Shown here one piece after another: positions 15,275-24,049 of a stretch of 34,608 nucleotides of DNA. Under the pieces are notes generated by a model. The model searched no databases. It was not told the DNA's origin and saw nothing but the letters and a program-made list of their open reading frames with translations. The stretch lies in the NCBI GenBank assembly GCA_947367315.1, contig CANBDX010000024.1, positions 1 to 34,608 of the forward strand, written 5' to 3'. Both the position numbers and the translations under genes were made by a program. This DNA is from an uncultured Bacteroidales bacterium. Lineage in GTDB: Bacteria; Bacteroidota; Bacteroidia; Bacteroidales; UBA932. Position 1 is the first letter of the stretch; every line of letters starts with the position of its first letter.

Positions 15275-16456
15275 ATGAAACAGTACGACTTCGACAAGAT
15301 AATAGAACGAAGAGGAACCGGAGCCATCAAGACAGACGCCCTGAACAAAGTCTTCGGAATGGATGACCTTATACCCCTATGGGTGGCGGATATGGATTTT
15401 GAAACGCCGGACTTCATCACAGATGCCATCCGGAAACGCCTCGACCACCCTATATTCGGTTATACCGCAGAGCCGGAGGATTTCCGTCCATCCATTACCG
15501 ACTGGATATATTCCCACCACGGATGGAAGGTTGAAAGCGAGTGGTTAAATTTCATTCCAGGCATTGTGAAAGGTATCGGCATGGCCATAAATGCCCTTCT
15601 GGAAAAGGATGACAAGGTCATCATACAGCCTCCTGTATATCATCCGTTCCGTCTGGTACCTCAGAAAAACGGCCATGAAGTGGTATTCAACCCACTGAAG
15701 GAAATGCCTGACGGCGGATACGTGATGGATTTCGAAAATCTGGAAGCCGTATGCGATGAAAACTGCCGGATGCTGATATTGTCCAACCCGCACAACCCTG
15801 CCGGAATCACATGGCCTCGCGAGACTCTTGAAAGGCTTGCAGAATTCTGCCACCACAAAGGCCTCATCGTTATTTCCGACGAGATTCACAGCGACATGGC
15901 CCTGTACGGCAACAGACACATCCCGTTTGCCAGCGTGTCGGAGGAAGCGGCTGCCTGCAGCATCACATTCGGAGCTCCTTCCAAGACATTCAACATCGCC
16001 GGGATAGTATGTTCCTATGCTGTAGTGCCTGACGACGGTCTGCGCAAAAGATTTTATGACTGGATGGAAGCCAATGAAATGGGATCCGCACCGCTTTTCT
16101 CCAGCATAGCCCTCATAGCCGCATTCAGACATGGGGAACCATGGAGAAGACAGATGATCGGGTACGTGGAAGCAAATATCGACTACGTGGTGGAGTTCTG
16201 CAGGAAAAGAATTCCTCAGATAAAGCCGCTTCGCCCTCAGGCATCGTTCCTGGTATGGCTCGACTGCCGCGGACTCAGCCTGAGCCATGAAGGACTGAAC
16301 AGTCTTTTCGCCGAGGATGCCGGCCTGGCCCTCAACGACGGGGAGATGTTCAATCCGGGAGGAGAAGGGTTCATGAGACTCAACGTAGGAACTTCAAGAC
16401 ATATTCTTGAGAAAGCGATGAAAAAACTTGAAGCGGCTATTAAACATCTGAAATAA
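15275..16456 (+). CDS. PatB/MalY-family PLP-dependent C-S lyase (cystathionine beta-lyase-like)
   Basis: A 393-aa fold-type I PLP enzyme. Features are LIPLWVADMDFETPDFI at the N-terminus, NPHNPAG (171-177), SDEIHSD with the pyridine-nitrogen aspartate D202, and the Schiff-base lysine K237 in FGAPSKTFNIAG. PatB/MalY proteins cleave the C-S bond of cystathionine, cysteine and related amino acids, releasing a thiol or H2S plus pyruvate and ammonia. The biological substrate is not fixed by sequence. It is monocistronic, with its own -7 box and a strong terminator. Confidence 0.9.
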   Translation: MKQYDFDKIIERRGTGAIKTDALNKVFGMDDLIPLWVADMDFETPDFITDAIRKRLDHPIFGYTAEPEDFRPSITDWIYSHHGWKVESEWLNFIPGIVKGIGMAINALLEKDDKVIIQPPVYHPFRLVPQKNGHEVVFNPLKEMPDGGYVMDFENLEAVCDENCRMLILSNPHNPAGITWPRETLERLAEFCHHKGLIVISDEIHSDMALYGNRHIPFASVSEEAAACSITFGAPSKTFNIAGIVCSYAVVPDDGLRKRFYDWMEANEMGSAPLFSSIALIAAFRHGEPWRRQMIGYVEANIDYVVEFCRKRIPQIKPLRPQASFLVWLDCRGLSLSHEGLNSLFAEDAGLALNDGEMFNPGGEGFMRLNVGTSRHILEKAMKKLEAAIKHLK

Positions 16457-16470
16457 ATAGATATATGCAT

Positions 16471-16518
16471 AATATAAAAGTGCGTTCCTGGATACTGGAG
16501 CGCACTTTTGTATTATTT
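16471..16518 (+). terminator. Terminator after the PatB/MalY gene
   Basis: AAAAGTGCG pairs with CGCACTTTT, with flanking AATAT/GTATTATT extending the stem; a T-rich tail follows. The tail overlaps the start of the motif proposed as an operator for susC. Confidence 0.75.
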
Positions 16519-16541
16519 TACCCCTTTTCCGGATAATTTAG
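16507..16541 (+). promoter_or_regulatory. Candidate HTCS operator upstream of susC
   Basis: TTTGTATTATTTTAC (16507-16521) followed at 21-bp spacing by a degenerate copy TCCGGATAATTTA (from 16528). The first half matches 14 of 15 bases of a motif upstream of the chondroitin lyase gene (23949), which also has a second copy 21 bp on. It lies about 110 bp before the susC ATG. Binding is inferred. Confidence 0.45.
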
Positions 16542-16565
16542 CTAACACGAAATTAAACCAGGGCG

Positions 16566-16573
16566 TAACTTTA
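16566..16573 (+). promoter_or_regulatory. Candidate -7 box of the susCD operon
   Basis: TAACTTTA, one mismatch to TAnnTTTG, 46 bp before the ATG. There is no good -33 box, as expected for an activator-dependent promoter. Confidence 0.4.
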
Positions 16574-16618
16574 CATTCATGCAAAATTGCAAACCATAAT
16601 CATTAATAACACAGTTCT

Positions 16619-19600
16619 ATGAAGAAAAAATTATTTTTTATGATGATTGCACTGGTTTCGTGCTTCAGCATGACAGTGCACGCCCAAAAGGGAAGAATCA
16701 TCAATGGTAATGTTTCTGACGACGTAGCTCCGCTTATCGGCGTTGGTGTAATGATTCAAGGTACAAATACCGGTGTCGTTACAGATAATGACGGAAACTA
16801 CACAATCCAAAATGTAAAACCGACCGACGTGCTGGTTTTCTCTTACATGGGCTATGCTACCGAAGAAATTGAGGTAGGAAAAAGCGCCATAATCAACGTG
16901 GTGATGAAAGCTGACGCACGCACCATCGACGACGCTGTAGTTGTGGCAGTCGGTTACGGTGACGTACGCCGCAGAGACCTCACCGGTTCCATCGGCAAGG
17001 CCAACGTCAGCGACATTGTCAAAATACCTGTGACAAATGTTGAAGCCGCCCTCAACGGCCGTGTAGCTGGTGTGCAGGTTACATCTCAGGATGGTGGTCC
17101 CGGCGACAACTTCAACATCGTGATCCGTGGTGCCGGTTCCCTTACAGGAAGTACCGCTCCGCTTTACGTTATTGACGGCTTCCCTCAGGAGACATCCACA
17201 ATGAGCGCCCTCAACCCTAACGACATCGAATCGATCGATATCCTCAAGGACGCTTCTGCAACTGCAATCTATGGAGCACGAGGTGCAAACGGTGTAGTTA
17301 TCATCACTACCAAGAGAGGTGCATCAGGCAAGCCTACAGTAACATATAACGGTAACGTCACTTTCAGCACTGTGAAGAATGTGCCTGAAATGATGAACGC
17401 ATATGAATTCGTAGCTCTCCAGCAGGAGCTCTATGATGAGGAGAAGTTCGCTGAGCAGTATTTTGCATGGGAATACAAGTCATTGGAAGATTACTTGAAT
17501 GCTCCTTCATATGATTGGCAGCAGTATATCTTCCGCACTCCTGTAAGCCACAACCACCATGTATCCCTTAACGGATCGAACGGAGGTACCAAGTATGCAT
17601 TATCACTCTCTTACAGCGACCAGCAGGGTGTAATCATCAATTCCGGAGTAAAGCGCTACCAGGGTAGAGTGAACCTCCAGCAGAAAGTCGGAGAGAAATT
17701 CACTGTAGACTTCACAACGAACTACTCGACCAAAGTACAGGACGGTCCTACAGCTTCTACCACTGAGACAGCGATGTCATCAGCCTATATGTATAGTGTA
17801 TGGGGCTACAGACCTGTATCACCTAAGGGATCTGATCTTCTTGCTGCACCATTTGACGAATCAGTGAGCATGCAGGACGACTATCGCTTCAATCCTGTGC
17901 TTTCAGCAAGACACGAATACAGACACAAGATCACCACAGACCTCCAGGCAAATGTCGGAGTGACATACGAAATCATCAAAGGCCTCAAGCTCAAGGTGAT
18001 GGGAGGATACAGCCTGCGTGACTACACCAACAAGGAGTTCAACGGAAGAAACACAATTACCGGAAACGAGCATCCTAACAATACCAGAAGTAAGGGTATC
18101 AATGCAAAGCTCTCGAATACAAAGACACAGAACCTTATCAACGAGAACACATTGTCTTATTCCCTCAAGAAGAACAAGCATGGCTTCAACGCTCTGGTAG
18201 GTCTTTCATTCCAGAAGAGTTCTGCATATATGCATTCTATCACAGCAGAGCACATTACAAATGAGTCTTACTGGATGGCCGGACTCGGAAAGAGCGAAGG
18301 AGACACAAAGCCGACCGTAACGTCTTCATTGGGAGAGAATGCCCTTATGTCATACTTCGGTCGTGTAAACTACAACTACGACTCACGCTACTACGCTACA
18401 TTTACAATGCGTGCCGACGGATCCAGCAAGTTCGCACCAAAGAACCGTTGGGGCTACTTCCCTTCAGGATCAGTTGCATGGGCATTCGGTAGAGAAAGTT
18501 TCATCAAGGACAATCTTCCGTTCCTGACCAACGGTAAGCTCCGTGCCAGCTACGGTCTGACCGGTAACAACCGTATCGGAAACTACGACTGGATGGCTCA
18601 GCTGGTAACAGGCAACATGACATACGGCAACGCCAACTACTATCCTTGGGACAGCACCGTTACAACCGCATACATCCTCGGAAACATGGCGAACGAGTCT
18701 CTGAAATGGGAGACTACAGAGCAGATGGACCTCGGTATCGACCTCGGATTCCTCGACGACAGGATCAACCTTACAGTGGACTACTATGTAAAGAATACCC
18801 GTGACCTTCTCCTCGATGCTGACATCGCATCCAGTTCAGGATTCAGAACAGCTGTCATAAATGTAGGTCAGCTCAGAAACAGCGGATGGGAGTTCACCCT
18901 TGAGACCGTAAACATCAAGACCAAGAACTTCGAGTGGACCAGCAACTTCAACATCGCCTTCAATGAGAATAAGATCATGGCTCTCAACTCAGGCCAGACC
19001 GAGATGCAGTCATTTGTACACTGGGACAACAACTACAACAGCATGGTGGCATACGTGAGCCGCGTAGGAGAGGCTGCAGGTAGCATGTTCGGTTACATTT
19101 ATGATGGCGTCTATACAGTTGAGGACTTCGACTACAATGCAGAAACCGGAAAATACACCCTCAAGGAGGGCATTCCAGCATATGTAGAATCAACACAGCC
19201 AGGTGACCCTAAGTACAGAAATACCAATGATGACGATGAAATCAATGAGTCCGACAGGGTTGTAATCGGTAACGGTCAGCCGCTTCACACCGGTGGTTTT
19301 ACAAACAACTTCACATGGAAGGGATTCGACCTGAACATCTTCATGCAGTGGAGCTACGGAAACGACGTCCTCAATGCAAACCGTCTGGTATTCGAGAACT
19401 GCGGAGGAAAGGCTAACCGTAACATGTTCAAGACATTCACTGACAGATGGTCATTTGACAACCAGGACACAACTATGCCAAGGGCAAAAGCTCAGGGTGC
19501 TGCAGTATATAGCTCACGCTATGTAGAGGACGGATCATTCCTGAGACTCCGCAACATCACTTTGGGATATACCTTCCCTAAGAAGGCCCTCAAGAAGATG

Positions 19601-19774
19601 AAGATAAGCAATCTTAGACTGTATCTTGCTGCTGAGAATATCGCAACCCTTACAAACTATTCAGGAATGGACCCTGAAGTATCCGTAAGACATAGCGTCC
19701 TTACTCCAGGATTCGACTGGTCGTCATATCCAAGAGCCTTCGGCGCTTCATTCGGAGTTAATGTAACATTCTAA
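16619..19774 (+). CDS. susC: SusC-family TonB-dependent outer-membrane transporter
   Basis: A 1051-aa protein. Signal peptide MKKKLFFMMIALVSCFSMTVHAQ; carboxypeptidase-regulatory-like domain about 24-98 (GVMIQGTNTGVVTDNDGNYT); TonB-box-like segment DDAVVVAVGYG about 104-114; plug domain with LYVIDGFP and ATAIYGARGANGVVIITTK; then a long beta-barrel ending in the usual aromatic C-terminus (GASFGVNVTF). It forms the channel of a SusCD pair that imports oligosaccharides into the periplasm using TonB energy. Given the adjacent PL8 lyase and sulfatase, the cargo is probably chondroitin/dermatan sulfate or hyaluronan fragments. It is co-transcribed with susD, 11 bp downstream. The barrel is full length with no frameshift. 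Confidence 0.95.
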   Translation: MKKKLFFMMIALVSCFSMTVHAQKGRIINGNVSDDVAPLIGVGVMIQGTNTGVVTDNDGNYTIQNVKPTDVLVFSYMGYATEEIEVGKSAIINVVMKADARTIDDAVVVAVGYGDVRRRDLTGSIGKANVSDIVKIPVTNVEAALNGRVAGVQVTSQDGGPGDNFNIVIRGAGSLTGSTAPLYVIDGFPQETSTMSALNPNDIESIDILKDASATAIYGARGANGVVIITTKRGASGKPTVTYNGNVTFSTVKNVPEMMNAYEFVALQQELYDEEKFAEQYFAWEYKSLEDYLNAPSYDWQQYIFRTPVSHNHHVSLNGSNGGTKYALSLSYSDQQGVIINSGVKRYQGRVNLQQKVGEKFTVDFTTNYSTKVQDGPTASTTETAMSSAYMYSVWGYRPVSPKGSDLLAAPFDESVSMQDDYRFNPVLSARHEYRHKITTDLQANVGVTYEIIKGLKLKVMGGYSLRDYTNKEFNGRNTITGNEHPNNTRSKGINAKLSNTKTQNLINENTLSYSLKKNKHGFNALVGLSFQKSSAYMHSITAEHITNESYWMAGLGKSEGDTKPTVTSSLGENALMSYFGRVNYNYDSRYYATFTMRADGSSKFAPKNRWGYFPSGSVAWAFGRESFIKDNLPFLTNGKLRASYGLTGNNRIGNYDWMAQLVTGNMTYGNANYYPWDSTVTTAYILGNMANESLKWETTEQMDLGIDLGFLDDRINLTVDYYVKNTRDLLLDADIASSSGFRTAVINVGQLRNSGWEFTLETVNIKTKNFEWTSNFNIAFNENKIMALNSGQTEMQSFVHWDNNYNSMVAYVSRVGEAAGSMFGYIYDGVYTVEDFDYNAETGKYTLKEGIPAYVESTQPGDPKYRNTNDDDEINESDRVVIGNGQPLHTGGFTNNFTWKGFDLNIFMQWSYGNDVLNANRLVFENCGGKANRNMFKTFTDRWSFDNQDTTMPRAKAQGAAVYSSRYVEDGSFLRLRNITLGYTFPKKALKKMKISNLRLYLAAENIATLTNYSGMDPEVSVRHSVLTPGFDWSSYPRAFGASFGVNVTF

Positions 19775-19785
19775 AGAACGAGAAA

Positions 19786-21384
19786 ATGAAAAAGACAATA
19801 ATCAGCATTTCATTGGCTGTCGCGTCAGTACTCTCCATCTGCTCATGCGCGGATTTTCTAACCACGACGCCATACGATTTCGACAACCCGGAGACATTCT
19901 ATACAACAGAGAAAAACTGCAAGATGGCTCTCGCCGGAGTATATAGCGCTATCACTCAGGCAGGAACATACGGCAACCGCTATTCAGTTTACATCTCAGG
20001 CTGCGACGACATGTCATTCTGGACCCGCAAGGCTTCATCAACTGCATCGAACGTATGCGGTAATGACCACACTCCTGCAAATGCAGATATATTTGAGGCT
20101 TGGGCCGATTTCTACACCGGCATCAATAGTGCAAACATCTTTATGAAAAAGATTGATGCTTCGGATTTGAGTGACGAGCTTAAGATTAAGTATAAGGGAG
20201 AGGCAAAATTCCTCCGTGCATTCTACCACTTCCTTCTTGTCCAGGGATGGTATGAAGTTCCTATCAGGACAGAATCCATCAATGACGTGAACAGTGCATC
20301 TTTGGAAGCTACAAGCCACGCAGAAGCTCTGAAATGGATCATCCAGGAGATGGAAGACTGTGTGGATATGGTGGATGACTCTGAATACGACAAGTCTCCT
20401 TCATATGTAAAGAAGAACACTGTCATGGGTATCCTCGCCAGAGTATATCTCTGGAGCGCAGGCTATCCTAACAACGGAGGCAAGGATGACTACGAAAAGG
20501 CCGCTTATTGGGCAAATGAGGTGAAGAAGTCCGGAAAGCACCAGCTTAACCCTGATTTTGAAAGCCTTTGGAAAATGATGTGTGGAGACCAGTATGATGC
20601 AGTCTACAATGAGTCTATCTGGGAGGCTGAATTCTACGGCTCACGTGATGATGGCAATATGACCATGGGACGTATCGGTAACACTTTGGGCAATCTCGAT
20701 CAAACTCCTACCAAGGTATCCAGCGGATTCTGCGCAGGAACATTGCTCCTTTGGGATCTCTACTCTGCAGATGACCCTCGCAGAGATGTGACAATGTGTC
20801 CTTATTATTATAAATATGACAAAAAAACCGAGAAGCTTACGAAGACGACTTGGACGGCCAGCCAGATCATCAAGCGCACATGCGGTAAGTTCAGAAGAGA
20901 ATGGGAGCCGGCATATTCTGCAAACAAGAACTGGACTCCAGAGAACTTCCCTCTCCTGCGTTACTCGGATGTACTCCTTATGCTTGCTGAAGCTGAGAAC
21001 GAAGCTAATCAGGGCCCTACAGCTCTTGCTTATGAGTGTATGAACCTCGTACGCGCACGCGCCCTGCAGCCTGAGCTTACAGCCGGACTGGACTATGCGG
21101 CATTCAAGCAGGAAGTAATGGATGAAAGAGCACGTGAGCTTACCTTCGAGGCTCTCCGCAAATACGACCTGATCCGTTGGGGAATCTATTTAGACCGCAT
21201 CAAGAATGACCTTGGAGAAGCTGTCAAGGACAAGCGTTGGAAAAATGGTACAGTTGAAGAAAATAACGACGGCGGCGTATCTGCATTCATAAGCAGAACC
21301 GCAGAAAAGCATCAGTTCCTCCCTATTCCTGAAAAGGAACTCGCAGTGAATCTGCTGCTTGAACAGAACAAGTACTGGAAATAA
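19786..21384 (+). CDS. susD: SusD/RagB-family surface glycan-binding lipoprotein
   Basis: 532 aa. The lipoprotein signal MKKTIISISLAVASVLSICSC supplies the acylated Cys at 21 (a neighbouring Cys is at 19). The SusD N-terminal region is typical: FLTTTPYDFDNPETFYTTE, then the TPR helices with ALAGVYSAIT and GEAKFLRAFYHFLLVQGWYEVP. The C-terminal RagB/SusD part has the usual DERARELTFEALRKYDLIRWG and ends in LPIPEKELAVN. It sits as a lid over SusC on the cell surface and captures oligosaccharide. It follows susC by 11 bp and ends at a terminator shared with the convergent HTCS gene. Ligand is inferred from the neighbours. Confidence 0.95.
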   Translation: MKKTIISISLAVASVLSICSCADFLTTTPYDFDNPETFYTTEKNCKMALAGVYSAITQAGTYGNRYSVYISGCDDMSFWTRKASSTASNVCGNDHTPANADIFEAWADFYTGINSANIFMKKIDASDLSDELKIKYKGEAKFLRAFYHFLLVQGWYEVPIRTESINDVNSASLEATSHAEALKWIIQEMEDCVDMVDDSEYDKSPSYVKKNTVMGILARVYLWSAGYPNNGGKDDYEKAAYWANEVKKSGKHQLNPDFESLWKMMCGDQYDAVYNESIWEAEFYGSRDDGNMTMGRIGNTLGNLDQTPTKVSSGFCAGTLLLWDLYSADDPRRDVTMCPYYYKYDKKTEKLTKTTWTASQIIKRTCGKFRREWEPAYSANKNWTPENFPLLRYSDVLLMLAEAENEANQGPTALAYECMNLVRARALQPELTAGLDYAAFKQEVMDERARELTFEALRKYDLIRWGIYLDRIKNDLGEAVKDKRWKNGTVEENNDGGVSAFISRTAEKHQFLPIPEKELAVNLLLEQNKYWK

Positions 21385-21400
21385 ACTTCCCCTGATCATA

Positions 21401-21440
21401 AAACAAGACACCCCGGAAATCAATCCGGGGTGCTTTGTTT
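21401..21440. terminator. Bidirectional terminator between susD and the HTCS gene
   Basis: CACCCCGGA / TCCGGGGTG with flanking AAACAAGA and CTTTGTTT, so each strand has a T-rich 3' side. It lies between convergent genes. Confidence 0.85.
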
Positions 21441-21456
21441 GTATAATGCTCTATTA

Positions 21457-23877
21457 TTATTCGACCTTACCCTTTCGATAATTCAAAGGACGTACATGAT
21501 AAAGGTCATTGAAGCACTTGGAGAAATAGTTTGACGATGCAAATCCTGTTCTATCGGCAATTTCCGAGATAGACAACTCCGGATTATTCTTAAGCAAATA
21601 TGCTCCTCTCTTCAGACGGAGTGTCATAATGAATTCATTCGGGGTCTGTCCCGTTATAGCCTTTATCTTTGCAAAAAGATTCGTACGGCTCATAGCCATC
21701 TCATGGGCAAACATATTGACATTGAATTCAGGATTGTCCAGATTTTCCTCTATAACGGAAGTGGCCTTATCCATCATCACCTGATCCAGCGAGTTTGTAG
21801 CCAAAATCTTGGAAGACATATCCGGCTGACGCGAGAACTTCTCCTGTAGCATCTTTCTCGAATTGACCAGATTATTGCATCGTGAAACCAATAGACGAGT
21901 ATCAAAAGGCTTGGCAATATAGTCATCCGCACCTATCAGTATGCCCTCGATATTGTGTTCCACATCAACACGTGCTGTCAGAAGTACCACCGGGATGTGA
22001 CATGTGGCGACATCGGACTTTATTTTCCTGCATAGGTCGGTTCCATTCATCTTTGGCATCAACACATCGGTCACAACGATATCCGGCAACTTTGCAAGAC
22101 ACTCTTCCCATGCCTGGGCACCATCAGAAGCTGTTATTATATTGTAAAATGGAGAGAATATCTCCTCCAGAAGTTTTCTGACCGCCTCATTGTCATCCAC
22201 AACAAGCATCGTATACTCTTTATTTTCTGTCTCTACACCATTACCCGGCTCTTTCAATAAAGGCAAAGGGACATCAGAATCCTCTTTTAAAGCAAACTGA
22301 TTATCGGTAAAATGAGAGTATCCTAAAGGAAGGGTTACAATAAATGAAGAACCTTTCCCTTCTACGCTTTCAACCGTTACAGTGCCCTTATGGAGTTCCA
22401 CAATGCCCTTCACTATCGCCAAACCGATACCTGTACCATCCTGAGCTCTTGACTCTATGTTATCGACACGGTAGAATTGTCTGAATATATTCTCCTTCTC
22501 ATCTTCGCTCAGCCCACACCCTGTATCGCTGACAGACAGCACCATGTCCGTTCCGGACAAGCCTACAAAGATGTTTATTGCCCCCCCCGGTTCGGTATAT
22601 TTGAGCGCATTGGCCAACAGATTCCTCAAGACTTTCTGGAACTGCGACTGATCGTACCATACCTCCAGACGATCCGACTCAGTCTCCATCGTTAGAGAGA
22701 TATTACGCATTTTCGCATACTCCTCGAAGACAAGATAAAACTCCTTTACAAGTTTGATGATATCGTGTGGAGCGACCTTAATCTGCAGTTCGCCATGCTC
22801 CTGCTTACGGAACTCCAGAAGTTCTGAAATAAGCTCCTTCAAATGCACGCTGTTCTTATAAATTGAAAGGACCTTATTATAAAGCGAAGGAGTGAACTCC
22901 TTACTATACATCAGATTCTCTATCTGGGATATTACGACCGTAAGAGGCGTACGTATCTCGTGCGAGATATTGGTAAAGAATCTGAGTTTTGACTGGTTCA
23001 GGATTTCAATATCATTATTCCTGCGTTTTTCATATTCAAGAGATTGGCGGAGTTTCTGTCCTCTATTATATGTCACCATGACAACGACTATAAAGAAACC
23101 TATAATAATCGCCCATATCAGCAATGCCCACCACCTGAAGTACCACGGAGGCATAATTCGGATATTTAGAATTGCAGGAGACAATGCTTCCTCTTCATCA
23201 AACACTGAAATCCGCCCGTCCGTCCCAAACAGATACAGACCTTCATGGCACGTACCAGCCCAGATATTGTTCTCCGAGTCCATATACATTCTGTTGGAGC
23301 ACACAGATGGTACGATACACTTGCAAGACCTGTCCTCTTCATTGAACTTCCATATTCCCTTGCCTTTTGTTCCAACCCAGATCTCACTATCGCGGAAAAC
23401 CATATCTGTGATGACAGCCGGAAAACCTTTCTTTTTTATAGGTGTAAATACTTCAGTATCCGGACTCCACTTATAGAGCATGTTACCTGAGCATGTGTAC
23501 AGTATCCCATCATGACAGTTGATTGTACGGACATTTTCAATGGGAAGCATATCGGTCTTCCTTGTTACGGGATCCATGGAAAACACTCCTTCACCACAAA
23601 GCATCCATATGTGTCCGTTCTTATCCCCGACCACGCGAAGCACCTCACCATTCATGACCATTTCCATTTCATTACCGTCATATCTTCCTAGTCCTTTGCG
23701 CGTACCGACCCATATGATTCCATACTCATCAACATATAAGTCATTTATCTGCAACTGCGAAAAGCTGGTCCCGGCAGTCAGGTTGGAATAGGAAATCGGC
23801 TGACCGGCAGCATAGCTGCAGCAGAACATTAACAGAACTGTCAGAATAATCGATCCGAAAGTTTTTTTAGCACACAT
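21457..23877 (-). CDS. Hybrid two-component regulator (HTCS) with a strongly shortened sensor
   Basis: 806 aa. Signal peptide (1-25); about five Reg_prop-like beta-propeller blades between residues 40 and 220 (e.g. INDLYVDEYGIIWVGTRKGL, ITDMVFRDSEIWVGTKGKG); a stub LNIRIMPPWYFRWW that looks like the very end of a Y_Y_Y domain; TM helix about 247-269; HisKA with phospho-acceptor H306 in SHEIRTPL; HATPase with N-box NALKYT, DTGCGL and GTGIGL; receiver with D604 (VVTDVLMP), acidic pair D561/D562 and K656; C-terminal AraC-type HTH (about 700-800). Classical HTCS are about 1,300-1,400 aa with two seven-bladed propellers plus Y_Y_Y; roughly 500 residues are missing here while the frame stays open. 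It lies between susCD and the lyase-sulfatase operon and is the expected regulator of both. Confidence 0.92.
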   Translation of the reverse strand: MCAKKTFGSIILTVLLMFCCSYAAGQPISYSNLTAGTSFSQLQINDLYVDEYGIIWVGTRKGLGRYDGNEMEMVMNGEVLRVVGDKNGHIWMLCGEGVFSMDPVTRKTDMLPIENVRTINCHDGILYTCSGNMLYKWSPDTEVFTPIKKKGFPAVITDMVFRDSEIWVGTKGKGIWKFNEEDRSCKCIVPSVCSNRMYMDSENNIWAGTCHEGLYLFGTDGRISVFDEEEALSPAILNIRIMPPWYFRWWALLIWAIIIGFFIVVVMVTYNRGQKLRQSLEYEKRRNNDIEILNQSKLRFFTNISHEIRTPLTVVISQIENLMYSKEFTPSLYNKVLSIYKNSVHLKELISELLEFRKQEHGELQIKVAPHDIIKLVKEFYLVFEEYAKMRNISLTMETESDRLEVWYDQSQFQKVLRNLLANALKYTEPGGAINIFVGLSGTDMVLSVSDTGCGLSEDEKENIFRQFYRVDNIESRAQDGTGIGLAIVKGIVELHKGTVTVESVEGKGSSFIVTLPLGYSHFTDNQFALKEDSDVPLPLLKEPGNGVETENKEYTMLVVDDNEAVRKLLEEIFSPFYNIITASDGAQAWEECLAKLPDIVVTDVLMPKMNGTDLCRKIKSDVATCHIPVVLLTARVDVEHNIEGILIGADDYIAKPFDTRLLVSRCNNLVNSRKMLQEKFSRQPDMSSKILATNSLDQVMMDKATSVIEENLDNPEFNVNMFAHEMAMSRTNLFAKIKAITGQTPNEFIMTLRLKRGAYLLKNNPELSISEIADRTGFASSNYFSKCFNDLYHVRPLNYRKGKVE

Positions 23878-23903
23878 AATAAAACGCCTATATTATAACT
23901 ACA

Positions 23904-23933
23904 CAAAATTAGACAACCCCTTTCCTTCGCAAA
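23904..23933 (-). promoter_or_regulatory. Promoter of the HTCS gene
   Basis: On the minus strand: TTTG, an 18-bp spacer, then TAATTTTG (a perfect TAnnTTTG). The expected start is about 20 bp before the ATG. A consensus promoter fits steady expression of a sensor. Confidence 0.65.
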
Positions 23934-23948
23934 ACACACGACAGGATG

Positions 23949-23983
23949 TTTGTATAATTTTACACTTAGTTTGTATTTTTTTA
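23949..23983 (+). promoter_or_regulatory. Candidate HTCS operator upstream of the chondroitin lyase gene
   Basis: Two direct repeats, TTTGTATAATTTTAC (23949) and TTTGTATTTTTTTA (23970), spaced exactly 21 bp, about two helical turns. The first is nearly identical to the motif before susC. The arrangement suits a dimeric AraC-type regulator binding one face of the DNA. Confidence 0.5.
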
Positions 23984-24018
23984 TTCTATTTTTGCCGAAC
24001 TTAATAAGTCATATTTAC

Positions 24019-24035
24019 TACCTTTAGCAAAGGTA
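24019..24035 (+). promoter_or_regulatory. -7 box within a 17-bp palindrome before the lyase gene
   Basis: TACCTTT AGC AAAGGTA. The left arm gives TACCTTTA, one mismatch from TAnnTTTG, 24 bp before the ATG. The nearest TTTG upstream (23991) is slightly too far for a standard -33 box, which suits an activated promoter. Confidence 0.45.
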
Positions 24036-24049
24036 AAAAAAACAGGGAT

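Noticed and set aside
21438-21448. Third copy of the proposed HTCS operator (TTTGTATAATG)
   Set aside because: Only the first ten bases match, there is no 21-bp partner, and it lies between convergent genes at the terminator. Probably chance in AT-rich DNA.
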